The notes below the pieces were generated by a model that saw only the letters and a list, made by a program, of their open reading frames with translations, was not told the origin of the DNA and did not search any database. From Chitinibacter tainanensis DSM 15459 (lineage in GTDB: Bacteria > Pseudomonadota > Gammaproteobacteria > Burkholderiales > Chitinibacteraceae), in NCBI RefSeq assembly GCF_000429785.1, contig NZ_KE386953.1, positions 301,466 to 365,465 of the forward strand: 64,000 nt of DNA, read 5' to 3'. Position numbers and translations under genes: made by a program. Shown piece after piece: positions 18,846 to 28,800 of the stretch. The first letter of the stretch is position 1, and each line of letters begins with the position of its first letter.

Positions 18846-19019
18846 TTATTTGTTTACGCGCGATTCGTCGTTGCGTTTGCGCTCGTCCAGATCGATGGGC
18901 GCTTTATCCCACAGCAATGCGCGACCTTCCAGCTGGCCTTTGGCCACTTCTGGATTTTCTTGCAAAAACTGGTTCATGAATTGGGTGTATTCGGAAACAT
19001 ACTTGCGATCAAACATCAT
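18846..19019 (-). CDS. DUF3460 family small protein
   Basis: About 57 residues from MMFDRKYVSEYTQFMNQFLQ; contains the family pattern Y.SE.TQFM..FL..NPEV...Q..GRALLWDK. DUF3460 proteins are short, soluble, found mainly in betaproteobacteria, and have no known function. The start could be either of two adjacent ATGs (19019 or 19016); the open frame extends to 19055 but the added residues do not resemble the family. Expressed toward the bidirectional terminator at 18795-18824. Confidence 0.75.
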   Translation of the reverse strand: MMFDRKYVSEYTQFMNQFLQENPEVAKGQLEGRALLWDKAPIDLDERKRNDESRVNK

Positions 19020-19148
19020 CAACCCCGGCAAACTGATTCTTGTGATTGGCGTCATTATAACCGAGGCAGGCAGCCGGAGCGAGATTTCTATACCCCAGCT
19101 GGTACTGCCTCGAATGCATTGATTTTAAATGGCTACAGAGTAATACCC

Positions 19149-20249
19149 TTAGTCAGCCATGGCCTCGCGTAGCACTTCGATAAAGCGGGCGTTTTCTTCA
19201 GGCAAACCAATCGACACCCGCAGGCTATTGGCCATCTTGTAACCGGCCAATGGCCGTACAATCACGCCGCGCTCGAGCATAAACTGATTCAGTAGCGCTG
19301 CATCGCCGCAATGGAAAGTCACAAAGTTGCCATGACTTTCGATAAACCCCAGCCCCAGCTCGCGCAAAGCAGTGGTGATTTGCTGCATACCAGCGGTGTT
19401 CACCTCAACCGAGCGGCGCAGAAACTCAACATCATCCAGCGCTGCGCAGGCGGCGGCCTGAGCGAGGCTATTGACATTAAACGGCTGGCGCACGCGATTG
19501 AGAATATCAGCCACCGCCGGATTGGCCAGCGCAAAACCCACGCGCAAGCCCGCCAAACCATAGGCCTTGCTGAAAGTGCGCACCACAATCAGATTAGGAA
19601 ACTGCTTGAGCCAGCCAATCGAATCGCTACGCTTTTCGCGCGGCAGGTATTCGGTATAGGCCTCATCGAGCACCACCAAGACATTGGCTGGGCATAGCTC
19701 CAAAAATTCGATCAGATCGCCCGGGCGTGCCAAGGTGCCGGTCGGGTTGTTGGGGTTGGCAATCCACACCACTTTGGTATCCGGCCGAATGGCGGCGCGC
19801 ATGGCTTCCAGATCGTGGCCATAATCCACCGCTTTCACACAGATATTGGTCGCACCAACGGCCTGTGTGGCCAGCGGGTACACGGCAAAGGCGTATTCAG
19901 AGAATACCGCCGAATCGCCGGCTTGCAAAAAGGCATGGGCGATCAGCTCCAGAATATCGTTCGAGCCATTGCCGAGCACGATTTGATCGAGATTCACCGC
20001 AAATTTGCTGGCGATTTTGGCTTTTAGCTCAAAGCCATTGCCATCTGGATAGCGGGCTAATTCGGCGAGCTCGCGCTCCACCGCGGCGCGAGCCAGTGGG
20101 CTCATGCCGAGTGGGTTTTCGTTCGAGGCGAGTTTCACAATAGCGGCCGGATCCAGCCCCATTTCACGGGCGAGCTCAGACACCGGTTTGCCCGGTTGGT
20201 AAGGCGCAATGGCGCGAACATGATCCGGAGCGAGTGCAGCGAGAGACAT
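19149..20249 (-). CDS. hisC: histidinol-phosphate aminotransferase
   Basis: 366 residues from MSLAALAPDHVRAIAPYQPGKP. Fold-type I PLP aminotransferase with KLASNENPLG, NPNNPTG and the PLP lysine in TFSKAYGLAGLRVG. It lies in the gyrA-serC-pheA-hisC order seen in many betaproteobacteria rather than with other his genes, so it may also serve phenylalanine/tyrosine synthesis as a broad-specificity aromatic aminotransferase (known for some HisC2 enzymes; inference here). Start 20249 was preferred over the frame's 20267 by similarity to HisC N-termini. Confidence 0.93.
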   Translation of the reverse strand: MSLAALAPDHVRAIAPYQPGKPVSELAREMGLDPAAIVKLASNENPLGMSPLARAAVERELAELARYPDGNGFELKAKIASKFAVNLDQIVLGNGSNDILELIAHAFLQAGDSAVFSEYAFAVYPLATQAVGATNICVKAVDYGHDLEAMRAAIRPDTKVVWIANPNNPTGTLARPGDLIEFLELCPANVLVVLDEAYTEYLPREKRSDSIGWLKQFPNLIVVRTFSKAYGLAGLRVGFALANPAVADILNRVRQPFNVNSLAQAAACAALDDVEFLRRSVEVNTAGMQQITTALRELGLGFIESHGNFVTFHCGDAALLNQFMLERGVIVRPLAGYKMANSLRVSIGLPEENARFIEVLREAMAD

Positions 20250-20285
20250 TGTGCGAGTTCCTTGCAAGACAAGCCGCGCAGGCGG

Positions 20286-20897
20286 CTAAAGCGATTTCAC
20301 CAGCCGCAGGCTGGCAGGCAGATTGAATTGCGCCAGATGGCGCACGCGGGTTTCGGCCCAGATTTCAAAACCGTGGCGGGTATAAAAGCGCACGGCAGCC
20401 GGGTTGCCGCTATCGACATCGACATGCAGGCTGGCGTAGCCGGCTTCGCGGGCGGCAAACATCACTTGCTCGAGCATACGGGCACCGAGGCCGCGATCGC
20501 GATAATCGGGATGTGTGGCGATGGTGCGCAAATACCAGGCATCGGGGGGTAAGTGCGGAAACAGAAAATCCAGCTGCCGCTGGCGCGCGCGCAAAATATC
20601 GCTATCAAGTGGCAGGGTATTGACCTGCAAGCCATCAGATAGCTGCAGTTGCGCGCCATACGTGGCGGGGTAATGAAACACCAGCGCGATCAGTGCTTCT
20701 TCGCTATTGCGCAGCACCTGCGCATTACGATAGCTGTAGCTGCCCGCTTCGGCCTGCCAGAGCTGCGCTAAATTCAAGAGCGTCAGTTCGCGCGGCAGCG
20801 CAAACCAGTAATCATAAAAGGCGGCATCTGATTCATAGATCAGCTCGGCCGCCCGTTTGGCATCTTGTGGGTTGGCCAGACTTAGGTTTTCCACCAC
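20286..20897 (-). CDS. GNAT family N-acetyltransferase
   Basis: About 203 residues. The C-terminal half has the acetyl-CoA-binding signature (YLRTIATHPDYRDRGLGARM) and the usual GNAT end (YASLHVDVDSGNPAAVRFYTRHGFE). The frame is open further upstream, but that part is a shadow of the LOG gene; a GTG at 20897 or 20894, overlapping the end of the LOG gene, is the likely start, preceded by GGGGGA. It lies between hisC and the LOG gene. Substrate unknown. Confidence 0.85.
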   Translation of the reverse strand: MVENLSLANPQDAKRAAELIYESDAAFYDYWFALPRELTLLNLAQLWQAEAGSYSYRNAQVLRNSEEALIALVFHYPATYGAQLQLSDGLQVNTLPLDSDILRARQRQLDFLFPHLPPDAWYLRTIATHPDYRDRGLGARMLEQVMFAAREAGYASLHVDVDSGNPAAVRFYTRHGFEIWAETRVRHLAQFNLPASLRLVKSL

Positions 20898-21463
20898 TCC
20901 CCCGCTGCTTGATTCGGCGCTGCCTGCAATAAATCCAGCAGCTCTTCGGCCTCGGCATTGCACAGCAGCTTGGCGGCATCGCGCTCGCCGACAAAACCTT
21001 CCCGCACCGCATGCGCCACCATAGCGCGCAGCGGCTCGAAATACTGATTGATATTCAAAAGCCCGACCGGTTTGTTGTGCAAACCGATTTGCGCCCAAGT
21101 CAGAATTTCGAATAATTCATCAAAAGTGCCAAAACCACCGGGCATAGCGATAAAGCCATCGGTCAGCTCAGCCATGCGCGCCTTGCGGGTGTGCATTGAA
21201 TCCACCACTTCCAGCTCGGTGCAGGCGCCGTAGCCCAATTCGCGCTCGACCATGAATTCGGGGATCACCCCAATCACTTTGCCGCCAACCGCGAGGCAGC
21301 CTTCGGCCACCGCGCCCATCAGCCCCACATGGCCGCCGCCATAAATCAGGGTGATGTCACGAGCGGCCAAGCTTTGCCCCAGGTTGCGGGCAGCTTGCTG
21401 ATAAACCGCGTTGTGCCCCATGCGGGCACCACAAAATACGGTTACGGCACGAAGAGTCGTCAT
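20882..21463 (-). CDS. LOG family protein (cytokinin riboside 5'-monophosphate phosphoribohydrolase type)
   Basis: 193 residues with VFCGARMG, IYGGGHVGLMGAVAEG and the signature PGGFGTFDELFE of the LOG/TIGR00730 group. Characterised members hydrolyse AMP or cytokinin riboside monophosphate to base plus ribose-5-phosphate. The bacterial role outside plant associates is poorly known. It overlaps the following GNAT gene by about 15 bases and follows pheA by 42 bp, so it is part of the same minus-strand run. Confidence 0.92.
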   Translation of the reverse strand: MTTLRAVTVFCGARMGHNAVYQQAARNLGQSLAARDITLIYGGGHVGLMGAVAEGCLAVGGKVIGVIPEFMVERELGYGACTELEVVDSMHTRKARMAELTDGFIAMPGGFGTFDELFEILTWAQIGLHNKPVGLLNINQYFEPLRAMVAHAVREGFVGERDAAKLLCNAEAEELLDLLQAAPNQAAGEWWKT

Positions 21464-21505
21464 GGTTTCTCTCTTTGAAAGGTAGGCTCTTGCAATCTAG
21501 CGCGG

Positions 21506-22588
21506 CTAGATGACAGCTTGAGGATAAGAGCCCAGCACCTTCACAAAGGCCGCCACGTCTTGCAATTCTTGCAACGCCGTTTGCATATTGGCGTCTTCGA
21601 CAAAGCCTTCCACATCGGCAAAAAAGACGTATTCCCACAAACCGGTGCGGCTCGGGCGAGATTCAAATTTGGTCATCGACACGCCATTGCGCGCCAAAGG
21701 CTCAACCACACAATGCAGTGCCCCCGCGCGATTCGGCGCGGAAATCACCAGCGAGGTTTTGTCGCGGCCTGAGCGTGCGGCATATTGCTGGCCCAGCACC
21801 AAAAAGCGGGTGGTGTTATTGGGCTCGTCTTCGATGTTCTGCGCCAGTTTTAACAGATTATATTTCTCGGCGGCGGCGTCGCCCGCAATTGCGGCGCTGC
21901 TTGGATCAAGGCTTGCAAGCCGTGCCGCTTCAGCATTGCTGGATACCGAAATCCGTTCCACATGGCTAGGCAGGTTTTTATTCAACCATTCGTGACACTG
22001 AGCCAGGCTTTGCGCATGCGAATACACGCGCTCAATCCCCGCCAGCCCTTCGTTCACCCGCAGCAGATGATGGTGAATGCGCAGCACCACTTCACCACAG
22101 ATTTTCAGGGCGCTACCCACCATCAGATCGAGCGTGCGCCCTACCGCGCCTTCGGTCGAGTTTTCTACCGGTGCCACGGCGTAATCGGCGCTACCGGCTT
22201 CGACCACCCGGAATACTTCATCAATGGAGGCGCAAGGCAAGGTATGCGCGGCATGGCCAAAATGCTTGATCGCGGCAGCTTGGGTAAAGGTGCCTTCCGG
22301 GCCAAGATAAGCAATCGTCAGTGGTTTTTCCAGCGCCAGGCAGGCCGACATAATCTCGCGAAACAAGCGTGCCACTGCCTCACCGGAGAGCGGACCTTGG
22401 TTGATTTCCTTGATGCGGGTTAACACCTGCGCTTCGCGCTCAGGACGATAAATAATGCCGCCACCTTTGATAACCCCAATCTGGTGGGCATGCTGCGCGC
22501 GCTGATTGATCAGCTGCAGAATTTGCGCATCCAGCGCATCAATTGCATCACGGTGTTCTTTTAATAAATTCAGTTGCTCATCAGACAT
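21506..22588 (-). CDS. pheA: bifunctional chorismate mutase/prephenate dehydratase
   Basis: 360 residues in the P-protein order. An N-terminal AroQ chorismate mutase (LLKEHRDAIDALDAQILQLI to about 90) is followed by the prephenate dehydratase domain (IAYLGPEGTFTQAAA, VENSTEGAVGRTLD, TTRFLVLG) and a C-terminal ACT domain with the Phe-binding ESRPSR motif, indicating feedback inhibition by phenylalanine. The ATG overlaps the stop of the small membrane gene by one base (TGATG), implying coupling. Upstream on the same strand are serC and gyrA. Confidence 0.97.
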   Translation of the reverse strand: MSDEQLNLLKEHRDAIDALDAQILQLINQRAQHAHQIGVIKGGGIIYRPEREAQVLTRIKEINQGPLSGEAVARLFREIMSACLALEKPLTIAYLGPEGTFTQAAAIKHFGHAAHTLPCASIDEVFRVVEAGSADYAVAPVENSTEGAVGRTLDLMVGSALKICGEVVLRIHHHLLRVNEGLAGIERVYSHAQSLAQCHEWLNKNLPSHVERISVSSNAEAARLASLDPSSAAIAGDAAAEKYNLLKLAQNIEDEPNNTTRFLVLGQQYAARSGRDKTSLVISAPNRAGALHCVVEPLARNGVSMTKFESRPSRTGLWEYVFFADVEGFVEDANMQTALQELQDVAAFVKVLGSYPQAVI

Positions 22589-22794
22589 CAGTTATTACCC
22601 GGATTAAATTTTGCCGCATCCAGAATGGACCACAGGTGCACCACCCAGCCCAGCAGAATGAACCACAAGGCGCCAGCCAGTACAAACATCAGCGCCGCTT
22701 TCAGCAAACGGCCTTGGAGCAATTGGCCCAAGCCAGGAATAAAGAAACTGCAGAGCGCAGCAATTACATTACCACCCGAGCCTTGACCAGCCAT
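22588..22794 (-). CDS. small membrane protein of unknown function
   Basis: 68 residues from the ATG at 22794, preceded by AAGGAGCAACC. Two hydrophobic segments (VIAALCSFFIPGLGQLLQG and LMFVLAGALWFILLGWVVH) with the PGLGQ..QG turn common in short TM2-like proteins. The upstream extension of the frame to 22899 lies inside serC and is not used. Stop and pheA start share one base. Function not known; the fixed place between serC and pheA suggests co-expression only. Confidence 0.8.
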   Translation of the reverse strand: MAGQGSGGNVIAALCSFFIPGLGQLLQGRLLKAALMFVLAGALWFILLGWVVHLWSILDAAKFNPGNN

Positions 22795-22813
22795 GGTTGC
22801 TCCTTGATTTGAA

Positions 22814-23899
22814 TCAGCCGTGTTGTTGTGCGAATTCACGCATATAGTCGGCCAGCGCCTGACAACCAGCGACCGGCATCGCGTTATAGATCGAGGCACG
22901 CATGCCGCCCACCGAGCGATGGCCTTTCAGCTGCAACAAATGCCGCGCTTCGGCGCCTTGCAGGAAGGCCGCATCGAGCTGGCTATCGGCTAGCGTGAAC
23001 GGGATATTCATTCGCGAGCGATCTGCCAATGCGGTTGGGCAACGATAGAAACCGGCCGAGGCATCGATCGCGGCATACACGATATTGGCCTTGGCAATGT
23101 TATGCACTTCCATCGCCGCCAAGCCACCTTGGGCCAGCACGTGCTTGTAAACCAAGCCTGCCACATAAATACCGAATGAAGGCGGGGTGTTATACATCGA
23201 GCCATTGTCGGCAAAGGTGGTGTAATTGAGCATGGTTGGGGTTTCCGGCCGGGCTTTACCCAGCAGGTCTTCGCGCACGATGCTCACCGCCACCCCGGAT
23301 GGGCCCATGTTTTTTTGCGCGCCGGCGTAAATCATGCCGAACTGGCTAACATCGACTGGGCGCGACAGAATATTGGACGACATATCGCAAATCAGCGGTA
23401 CGCCATTGGCTTTGGGTATGAAATTAAACTCCACGCCGCCGATGGTTTCGTTGCTGCAATAATGCAAAAACGCCGCATTCGGGCTGCGCTGCCAAGTCTC
23501 TTCAGCCGGCACATAACTAAAATTACGATCTTCGCTGCTGGCTGCGACATTCACTTGCGCGTAGCGGCTCACTTCTTTGATCGCGACTTTGGACCAATGC
23601 CCGGTATTTACAAAATCAACCGTACCGCCTGCTGGGGCAAAGTTAAATGGCAGCATCGCAAACTGCAAATGCGCCCCACCCTGCAAAAACAGCACTTTGT
23701 AATTGGCCGGGATATTCAACAAGGTGCGCAAATCGGCCTCAGCTTCGGCCAGGATTTGCCCAAATTCCGGCCCGCGGTGGCTCATTTCCATCACGCTCAT
23801 CCCCGAGCCATGCCAGTCGAGCAATTCTGCCTGCACTTGGCGCAACACGTCTGCCGGTAACACAGCAGGACCCGAAGAAAAATTAAATACTTGCGTCAT
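22814..23899 (-). CDS. serC: phosphoserine aminotransferase
   Basis: 361 residues, standard SerC length: FNFSSGPAVLP at the N-terminus, MSHRGPEF, and the PLP lysine in YAGAQKNMGPSG, ending RASIYNAMPVAGCQALADYM. It converts 3-phosphohydroxypyruvate and glutamate to phosphoserine, and also works in pyridoxal phosphate synthesis. Placed between gyrA/thioesterases and pheA on the minus strand, the classic betaproteobacterial order. Confidence 0.97.
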   Translation of the reverse strand: MTQVFNFSSGPAVLPADVLRQVQAELLDWHGSGMSVMEMSHRGPEFGQILAEAEADLRTLLNIPANYKVLFLQGGAHLQFAMLPFNFAPAGGTVDFVNTGHWSKVAIKEVSRYAQVNVAASSEDRNFSYVPAEETWQRSPNAAFLHYCSNETIGGVEFNFIPKANGVPLICDMSSNILSRPVDVSQFGMIYAGAQKNMGPSGVAVSIVREDLLGKARPETPTMLNYTTFADNGSMYNTPPSFGIYVAGLVYKHVLAQGGLAAMEVHNIAKANIVYAAIDASAGFYRCPTALADRSRMNIPFTLADSQLDAAFLQGAEARHLLQLKGHRSVGGMRASIYNAMPVAGCQALADYMREFAQQHG

Positions 23900-23958
23900 C
23901 GGAAATTCTCTACATCAAGGTGGGGAAACCGCCGTGGCGCCAGCCGGCGCCGCCGGCT

Positions 23959-24360
23959 TTAATTTAACAGAAAATGGGCCCGCGCCATCGCCACGGGTTT
24001 GCTGCGATCATCTTGCCAGGCGGTCATCAGCACATTGGCAACGCGCTTGCCCTGGCGCACGATCTCGCACTGGCCATAGAGATCCAGCGGTTTGCCAGAG
24101 CGGAGAAAATCAATCGAGAAATCCACAATCCGCGGGATACCGGCCGATTCGCGCGCCCACATTAAGTGCAGCACAGCGGCGTTTTCCAGAAAGCCGCCAA
24201 TCACGCCGCCATGCAGCGCCGGCAACAGAATATTGCCGATATTGTGCTCGGCATAGGGTAGGTAAAACTGGGGCTGCCCCGCTTGCAGGCTGACTTGCAC
24301 CCCCAGCAATTTGGCATAGGGTATCTGTTCCAACGCCTTTTCCAGATTATCGCAGGACAC
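23959..24360 (-). CDS. PaaI-type hotdog thioesterase, second of a pair
   Basis: About 133 residues from a GTG at 24360 with a GGGGGG stretch just upstream; the open frame to 24441 lies inside the first thioesterase gene. Hotdog fold motifs LHGGVIGGFLENAA and DFLRSGKPLDLYGQCEIVRQGKRVAN match PaaI/YigI-like thioesterases. It starts ten bases after the other thioesterase ends, and the two are clearly related, so an old tandem duplication followed by specialisation, possibly into a heterodimer, is plausible. Substrate unknown. Confidence 0.82.
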   Translation of the reverse strand: MSCDNLEKALEQIPYAKLLGVQVSLQAGQPQFYLPYAEHNIGNILLPALHGGVIGGFLENAAVLHLMWARESAGIPRIVDFSIDFLRSGKPLDLYGQCEIVRQGKRVANVLMTAWQDDRSKPVAMARAHFLLN

Positions 24361-24370
24361 GATACCCCCC

Positions 24371-24829
24371 CTAGTTGTCAGTTGGCGATGAAGTACGCGC
24401 AAAGGTTGCCACACTGTGCGCCACCGGCTTGGTCGGATCATCCTGATACGCCGTAGCCCGGGTAAAAGCCACTGATTCGGTGAGGCGATAACATTCTGCC
24501 GTGCAATACAGCGGTAGATCCGGCTTGGCCGGGCGCAAATAATCGATACGCAAATCCAGTGTCGCGGCAGCTTCTGGTTGCATCAGCAAGGTATACAGAG
24601 CCACACCGCTACTGGTGTCGATTAGCGAAGTAACCACCCCACCGTGCAAGACCCGCGTTTCCGGGTTGCCGATCAGTTCAGGCTTGAAAGGCAATTTGAG
24701 CGTGACTTTGCCCTTTTCGGCAGCCACCAGCTCCAGCCCCAGGGTTTTACAATGCGGCAGCGCCATAAACCAGGGGCCGACTTGCGCAAAGAAAGCCGGA
24801 TTTGCTACGGGTAACCACAAATCGTTCAT
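24371..24829 (-). CDS. PaaI-type hotdog thioesterase, first of a pair
   Basis: 152 residues from the ATG at 24829, which has AAGGGG five bases upstream; two GTG codons just before are less likely. Motifs: NPETRVLHGGVVTSLIDTSSGVA (catalytic Asp/Ser region of the hotdog thioesterases), DLRIDYLRPAKPDLPLYC. Members cleave medium-chain or aromatic acyl-CoAs. It follows gyrA by about 43 bp and precedes a paralogue, both on the minus strand. Confidence 0.87.
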   Translation of the reverse strand: MNDLWLPVANPAFFAQVGPWFMALPHCKTLGLELVAAEKGKVTLKLPFKPELIGNPETRVLHGGVVTSLIDTSSGVALYTLLMQPEAAATLDLRIDYLRPAKPDLPLYCTAECYRLTESVAFTRATAYQDDPTKPVAHSVATFARTSSPTDN

Positions 24830-24871
24830 CACCACCCCTTGTTAGCGCCGCCTGCGAGGCGGCCGATCAGA

Positions 24872-27592
24872 TTATTCGCCGCTGGCTGGTGCCTCGTCAG
24901 CACCCGCAGCCGGCGCTTCGCCGTCCAGTGGCAGCTCATCGCCTTCATCATCCGGCTCGCAGACTTTTTCCAGACCCGACAATTGCTCGCCATCATCCAG
25001 ATTAATCAGCCGCACACCTTGCGCCGAACGGCCGGTTTCGCGAATTTCCGCCACTTTGGTGCGGATCAGCACGCCGCCGGTAGTAATCAGCATCACGTCA
25101 TCGGTTTCATCGACCAAGCTCGCCGCAACCAGTTTCAGGCCGGTTTTGTCGGTGAGATCCATCGCGATCACCCCTTGGGTGCCGCGACCAGACAGACGGA
25201 AATCGCCAACTGGCGTACGTTTGCCATAACCGCCGTTGCTGGCGGTGAGTACCATTTGCTGATCTGAATTGGCCACCAGCAGAGAAATCACTTTCTGCTC
25301 GTCACCCAGCTTCATGCCACGTACGCCTTTGGAATTACGACCCATCGGGCGTACTTTGCTCTGACTGAAGCGGACCGATTTACCCGCATCCGAGAACAGC
25401 ATCACTTGATCATCGTCGATGCTCAAGCTCTCCACGCTTTCGTCTTGGCTATCGTCATCCAGTACCGCATCGTCGTCAGCGGCCTCATCATCAATGACGG
25501 CGCCACCAGCACCACGGGTGAGAGCGACACCAACCAGATAATTACCTTCTTCCAGATTGATCGCGATAATGCCGCGCTTCATTGGGCGAGAGAAATCGGC
25601 CAATGGCGTTTTCTTCACCGTACCATCCGCCGTAGCCATGAAGACGTATTTGTCTTCGCTAAAATCCTTGATTGGCAGGATGGCGTTGATTTTCTCATCG
25701 TCTTCCAGCGGCAACAGATTAATGATCGGTTTGCCGCGGCTAGTGCGACCGCCTTGCGGCAGTTCATACACCTTCAGCCAATACACGCGGCCGCGCGAGC
25801 TAAAGCACAGGATGTAGTCATGGGTATTGGCGACAAAGAGACTATCAATGAAGTCATCATCTTTGGTGGCCGCCGCCTGCTTACCGCGCCCGCCACGTTT
25901 CTGCGCCCGATACTCTTCTGCTGGCGTGGCTTTCATATAGCCACCGTGGGTTAGCGTAACCACCATGTCTTGCGGTGTAATCAGGTCTTCCAGGCACAAA
26001 TCTTCACCATGAGCGATGATTTCTGATTTACGCGCATCGCCATATCCAGCTTTGATTTCGCTTAATTCGCCCTCAATGATGGCGGTGACACGCTCGGTGC
26101 GCGCCAGGATATCCAGCAAGTCGAGGATCTTATCCATGACTTCTTTATATTCACCAACGATTTTGTCTTGCTCAAGGCCAGTCAGGCGCTGCAACCGCAT
26201 TTGCAGAATTTCTTGCGCCTGCACATCCGAGAGGCGATAGCCGGTGGTGGTCAAACCAAAGTCGGCACTCAAGCCATCCGGGCGTGAAGCGTTGATGTCG
26301 GTGCGCGACAGCATGTCTTCCACCAAGGCGGAACGCCATTCGCGATTCATCAAGGCGATTTTGGCTTCCGGTGGGGTTGCCGCTGCTTTGATTAGCGCGA
26401 TCATTTCATCGACATTAGACAGCGCAACGGCCAAACCTTCGAGCACATGGCCACGCTCACGCGCTTTGCGCAGCTCGAATACCGTGCGACGCGTCACCAC
26501 TTCACGGCGGTGCTTGAGGAAGCATTCCAGCACCTGCTTCAGATTCAGCAAGCGTGGCTGGCCATCCACCAGCGCCACCATATTGATACCGAAACTATCC
26601 TGCAGTTGAGTGTGCTTAAAGAGGTTATTGAGCACCACATCGGCAACTTCGCCGCGTTTAAGCTCAATTACGACGCGCATACCGGATTTATCCGATTCAT
26701 CGCGCAGATCTGAAATCCCTTCCAGCGTTTTTTCCCGCACCAGCTCGGCAATTCGCTCGAGCAAACGGGCTTTGTTCACTTGATATGGCAGCTCATCCAC
26801 GATGATGGCTTGACGGTCGCTGTTTTTACCGCAGTCTTCGATGTGCGTACGCGCGCGCATCACCACACGGCCACGGCCAGTACGATAGCCTTCGCGCACC
26901 CCCGCCACACCATAAATAATCCCAGCAGTCGGAAAATCAGGCGCCGGCACGAAATCAATCAGCTCATCAATGCTGAGCTCAGGATTAGCCAGCAAGGCCA
27001 AACTGGCATCGATCACTTCGCTGAGATTGTGCGGCGGAATATTGGTCGCCATACCTACGGCAATACCCGACGAGCCATTGACTAGCAGGTTTGGAATGCG
27101 GGTTGGCAGGACGGTAGGCTCGAGCTCTTTTTCGTCGTAGTTGGGCGTGAAATCGACCGTTTCTTTGTCGATATCAGCTAGCAACTCGCTCGATACTTTT
27201 TCAAGCCGACACTCGGTGTAACGATAGGCTGCGGCACGGTCACCATCGATCGAACCAAAGTTACCCTGGCCATCAATCAGTGTGTAGCGCAGCGAGAAAT
27301 CCTGTGCCATCCGCACCAAGGCTTCGTACGCAGCGGAGTCGCCATGTGGGTGATATTTACCCAGCACATCCCCGATCACCCGAGCGCATTTAACGTAGGG
27401 GCGATTCCAGACATTGCTGCTTTCGTGCATCGCGAACAAAATCCGCCGATGAACGGGCTTCAAACCATCCCGCACATCGGGAAGTGCCCGGCCTACGATG
27501 ACGCTCATCGCATAGTCGAGATAGGAATGCCGCATTTCCTCTTCGAGGCTAACCGGAATCGTTTCTTTCGCGAAGCTAAATTGTTCTGACAT
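24872..27592 (-). CDS. gyrA: DNA gyrase subunit A
   Basis: 906 residues. N-terminal GyrA55 domain with [33 protein letters not shown], the [21 protein letters not shown] and the catalytic Tyr in RYTECRL; a coiled-coil region; then the C-terminal beta-pinwheel with the GyrA-box (QKRGGRGKQ). Between blades there is a strongly acidic insertion (about 715-745, rich in DDD/DDE), typical of betaproteobacterial GyrA. At the position of E. coli Asp87 the residue is Glu, while the Ser83 equivalent is kept. First gene of the gyrA-thioesterase-serC-pheA run, divergent from ompA. Confidence 0.98.
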   Translation of the reverse strand: MSEQFSFAKETIPVSLEEEMRHSYLDYAMSVIVGRALPDVRDGLKPVHRRILFAMHESSNVWNRPYVKCARVIGDVLGKYHPHGDSAAYEALVRMAQDFSLRYTLIDGQGNFGSIDGDRAAAYRYTECRLEKVSSELLADIDKETVDFTPNYDEKELEPTVLPTRIPNLLVNGSSGIAVGMATNIPPHNLSEVIDASLALLANPELSIDELIDFVPAPDFPTAGIIYGVAGVREGYRTGRGRVVMRARTHIEDCGKNSDRQAIIVDELPYQVNKARLLERIAELVREKTLEGISDLRDESDKSGMRVVIELKRGEVADVVLNNLFKHTQLQDSFGINMVALVDGQPRLLNLKQVLECFLKHRREVVTRRTVFELRKARERGHVLEGLAVALSNVDEMIALIKAAATPPEAKIALMNREWRSALVEDMLSRTDINASRPDGLSADFGLTTTGYRLSDVQAQEILQMRLQRLTGLEQDKIVGEYKEVMDKILDLLDILARTERVTAIIEGELSEIKAGYGDARKSEIIAHGEDLCLEDLITPQDMVVTLTHGGYMKATPAEEYRAQKRGGRGKQAAATKDDDFIDSLFVANTHDYILCFSSRGRVYWLKVYELPQGGRTSRGKPIINLLPLEDDEKINAILPIKDFSEDKYVFMATADGTVKKTPLADFSRPMKRGIIAINLEEGNYLVGVALTRGAGGAVIDDEAADDDAVLDDDSQDESVESLSIDDDQVMLFSDAGKSVRFSQSKVRPMGRNSKGVRGMKLGDEQKVISLLVANSDQQMVLTASNGGYGKRTPVGDFRLSGRGTQGVIAMDLTDKTGLKLVAASLVDETDDVMLITTGGVLIRTKVAEIRETGRSAQGVRLINLDDGEQLSGLEKVCEPDDEGDELPLDGEAPAAGADEAPASGE

Positions 27593-28019
27593 TCGTAAGT
27601 GGCAACTTCAATAGGTGATCAAGATAAATGGTGCAAAAGGTATGCGGGCTTACGCCCCCTGCAGCTTGACACTGCTGCAGTAAGAGCTGGCGCTGATTAT
27701 TTTTTGCCAGCTGATTCTATCACAGCCCCGCGACACGACCAAAAAGGCTGTAGATGTAAGGAAATTGTGCATTTGTTTACAGAAATACCCTTGGCGTAAA
27801 CAATGCGAAACCACTAAAATGACATTTATCTGAAATCAAGCAGAAACAAGCAACCTGGGATTCGGTGGCAAAGCCACACAGCCTGAAGCGTTGTGAATAT
27901 TTATTTTGAATAAGTACTTCGATACTGCTAAATTTCGACGGTGTAGTCTATAACCGGCCAAAAGCCCACATAGGCCTTACTAAATTACAAATTTGAGCTT
28001 TACAAACGGAGAACCACTC
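27593..28019. other. 427 bp divergent promoter region between gyrA and ompA
   Basis: No gene seen. It must carry the promoters of both gyrA (minus) and ompA (plus). An exact inverted repeat TTGTTTAC (27773-27780) / GTAAACAA (27796-27803) with a 15-base spacer may be a regulator site. CTGCAG...CTGCAG flanks TTGACA near 27660-27680. The ompA leader appears long and AT-rich, ending ACGGAGAACC before the ATG. I could not define the transcription starts. Confidence 0.5.
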
Positions 28020-28718
28020 ATGATCAAGCAATCTATCGCTTCACTGGCCATCGTTGCTGCCTTTGCTTCATTCGGCGCTCAAGCTGCAACTGACGCTTAT
28101 GTGACTAACAGCACCAACGTATCAGAAGCTAACCCAGAAGGCGTGGTAAAAAATGGCATCGGCGAATGCTGGCAAACCGGTTCTTGGACTGCTGAAAAAG
28201 CGAAAACTGTAAAAGGTTGCCCAGGCTATGTTGAGCCAACAGTTGCGGCACCAGCTCCAGCCCCAACTCCAGTTGCTCCAAAACCAGCTCCTGTTGCAGT
28301 TAAGAAACAGTTCACTCTGAAAGCTGACACCCTGTTCGCCTTCGACAAAGCAACCCTGACTCCAGCTGGTAAAGACGCGCTGGACAAACTGGTAGGCGAA
28401 GTGAAAGATCTGGATCCAAAAGATGGCTCTGCTGTAATCGTTGGTTACACTGACCGTCTGGGTTCTGACAAGTACAACCAAGCGCTGTCTGAGCGCCGTG
28501 CTGAAGCTGTGAAAGCTTATCTGGTATCAAAAGGTGCTCCAGAAGCAGCTCTGAAAGTTGAAGGCCGTGGTAAAGCTAACCCAGTGACTGGCAACGCTTG
28601 CGACGAGATCAAAAACACCAAGAAAACACGCGCTAAACTGATCGAGTGCTTGGCTAACGATCGCCGCGTTGAAATCGAAGTGAACGGTGTTACCGTTGAG
28701 ACCGTACAAGCTAAATAA
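28020..28718 (+). CDS. ompA: OmpA family outer membrane protein (RmpM-like)
   Basis: 232 residues from [10 protein letters not shown], with GGAG eight bases upstream. Signal peptide ending FGAQA-AT, then a short conserved region ([20 protein letters not shown]), a Pro/Ala-rich hinge ([15 protein letters not shown]) and a C-terminal OmpA peptidoglycan-binding domain ([47 protein letters not shown]). There is no barrel domain, so it is of the Neisseria RmpM/class 4 type, which anchors porins to peptidoglycan. Codon usage is rich in preferred codons, and a strong terminator follows: a highly expressed gene. Confidence 0.93.
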   Translation: MIKQSIASLAIVAAFASFGAQAATDAYVTNSTNVSEANPEGVVKNGIGECWQTGSWTAEKAKTVKGCPGYVEPTVAAPAPAPTPVAPKPAPVAVKKQFTLKADTLFAFDKATLTPAGKDALDKLVGEVKDLDPKDGSAVIVGYTDRLGSDKYNQALSERRAEAVKAYLVSKGAPEAALKVEGRGKANPVTGNACDEIKNTKKTRAKLIECLANDRRVEIEVNGVTVETVQAK

Positions 28719-28739
28719 TTTTTAGCCTGCTACGTCAAA

Positions 28740-28764
28740 GGCCCCGCACTGCGGGGCTTTTTTT
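28740..28764 (+). terminator. Rho-independent terminator after ompA
   Basis: GCCCCGC-ACT-GCGGGGC stem followed by seven T, about 22 bases after the stop codon and 37 bases before the lolA start. Confidence 0.92.
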
Positions 28765-28800
28765 ATGTCACAACTGCTCTATCCGTTTTTTGGAGGCTCT

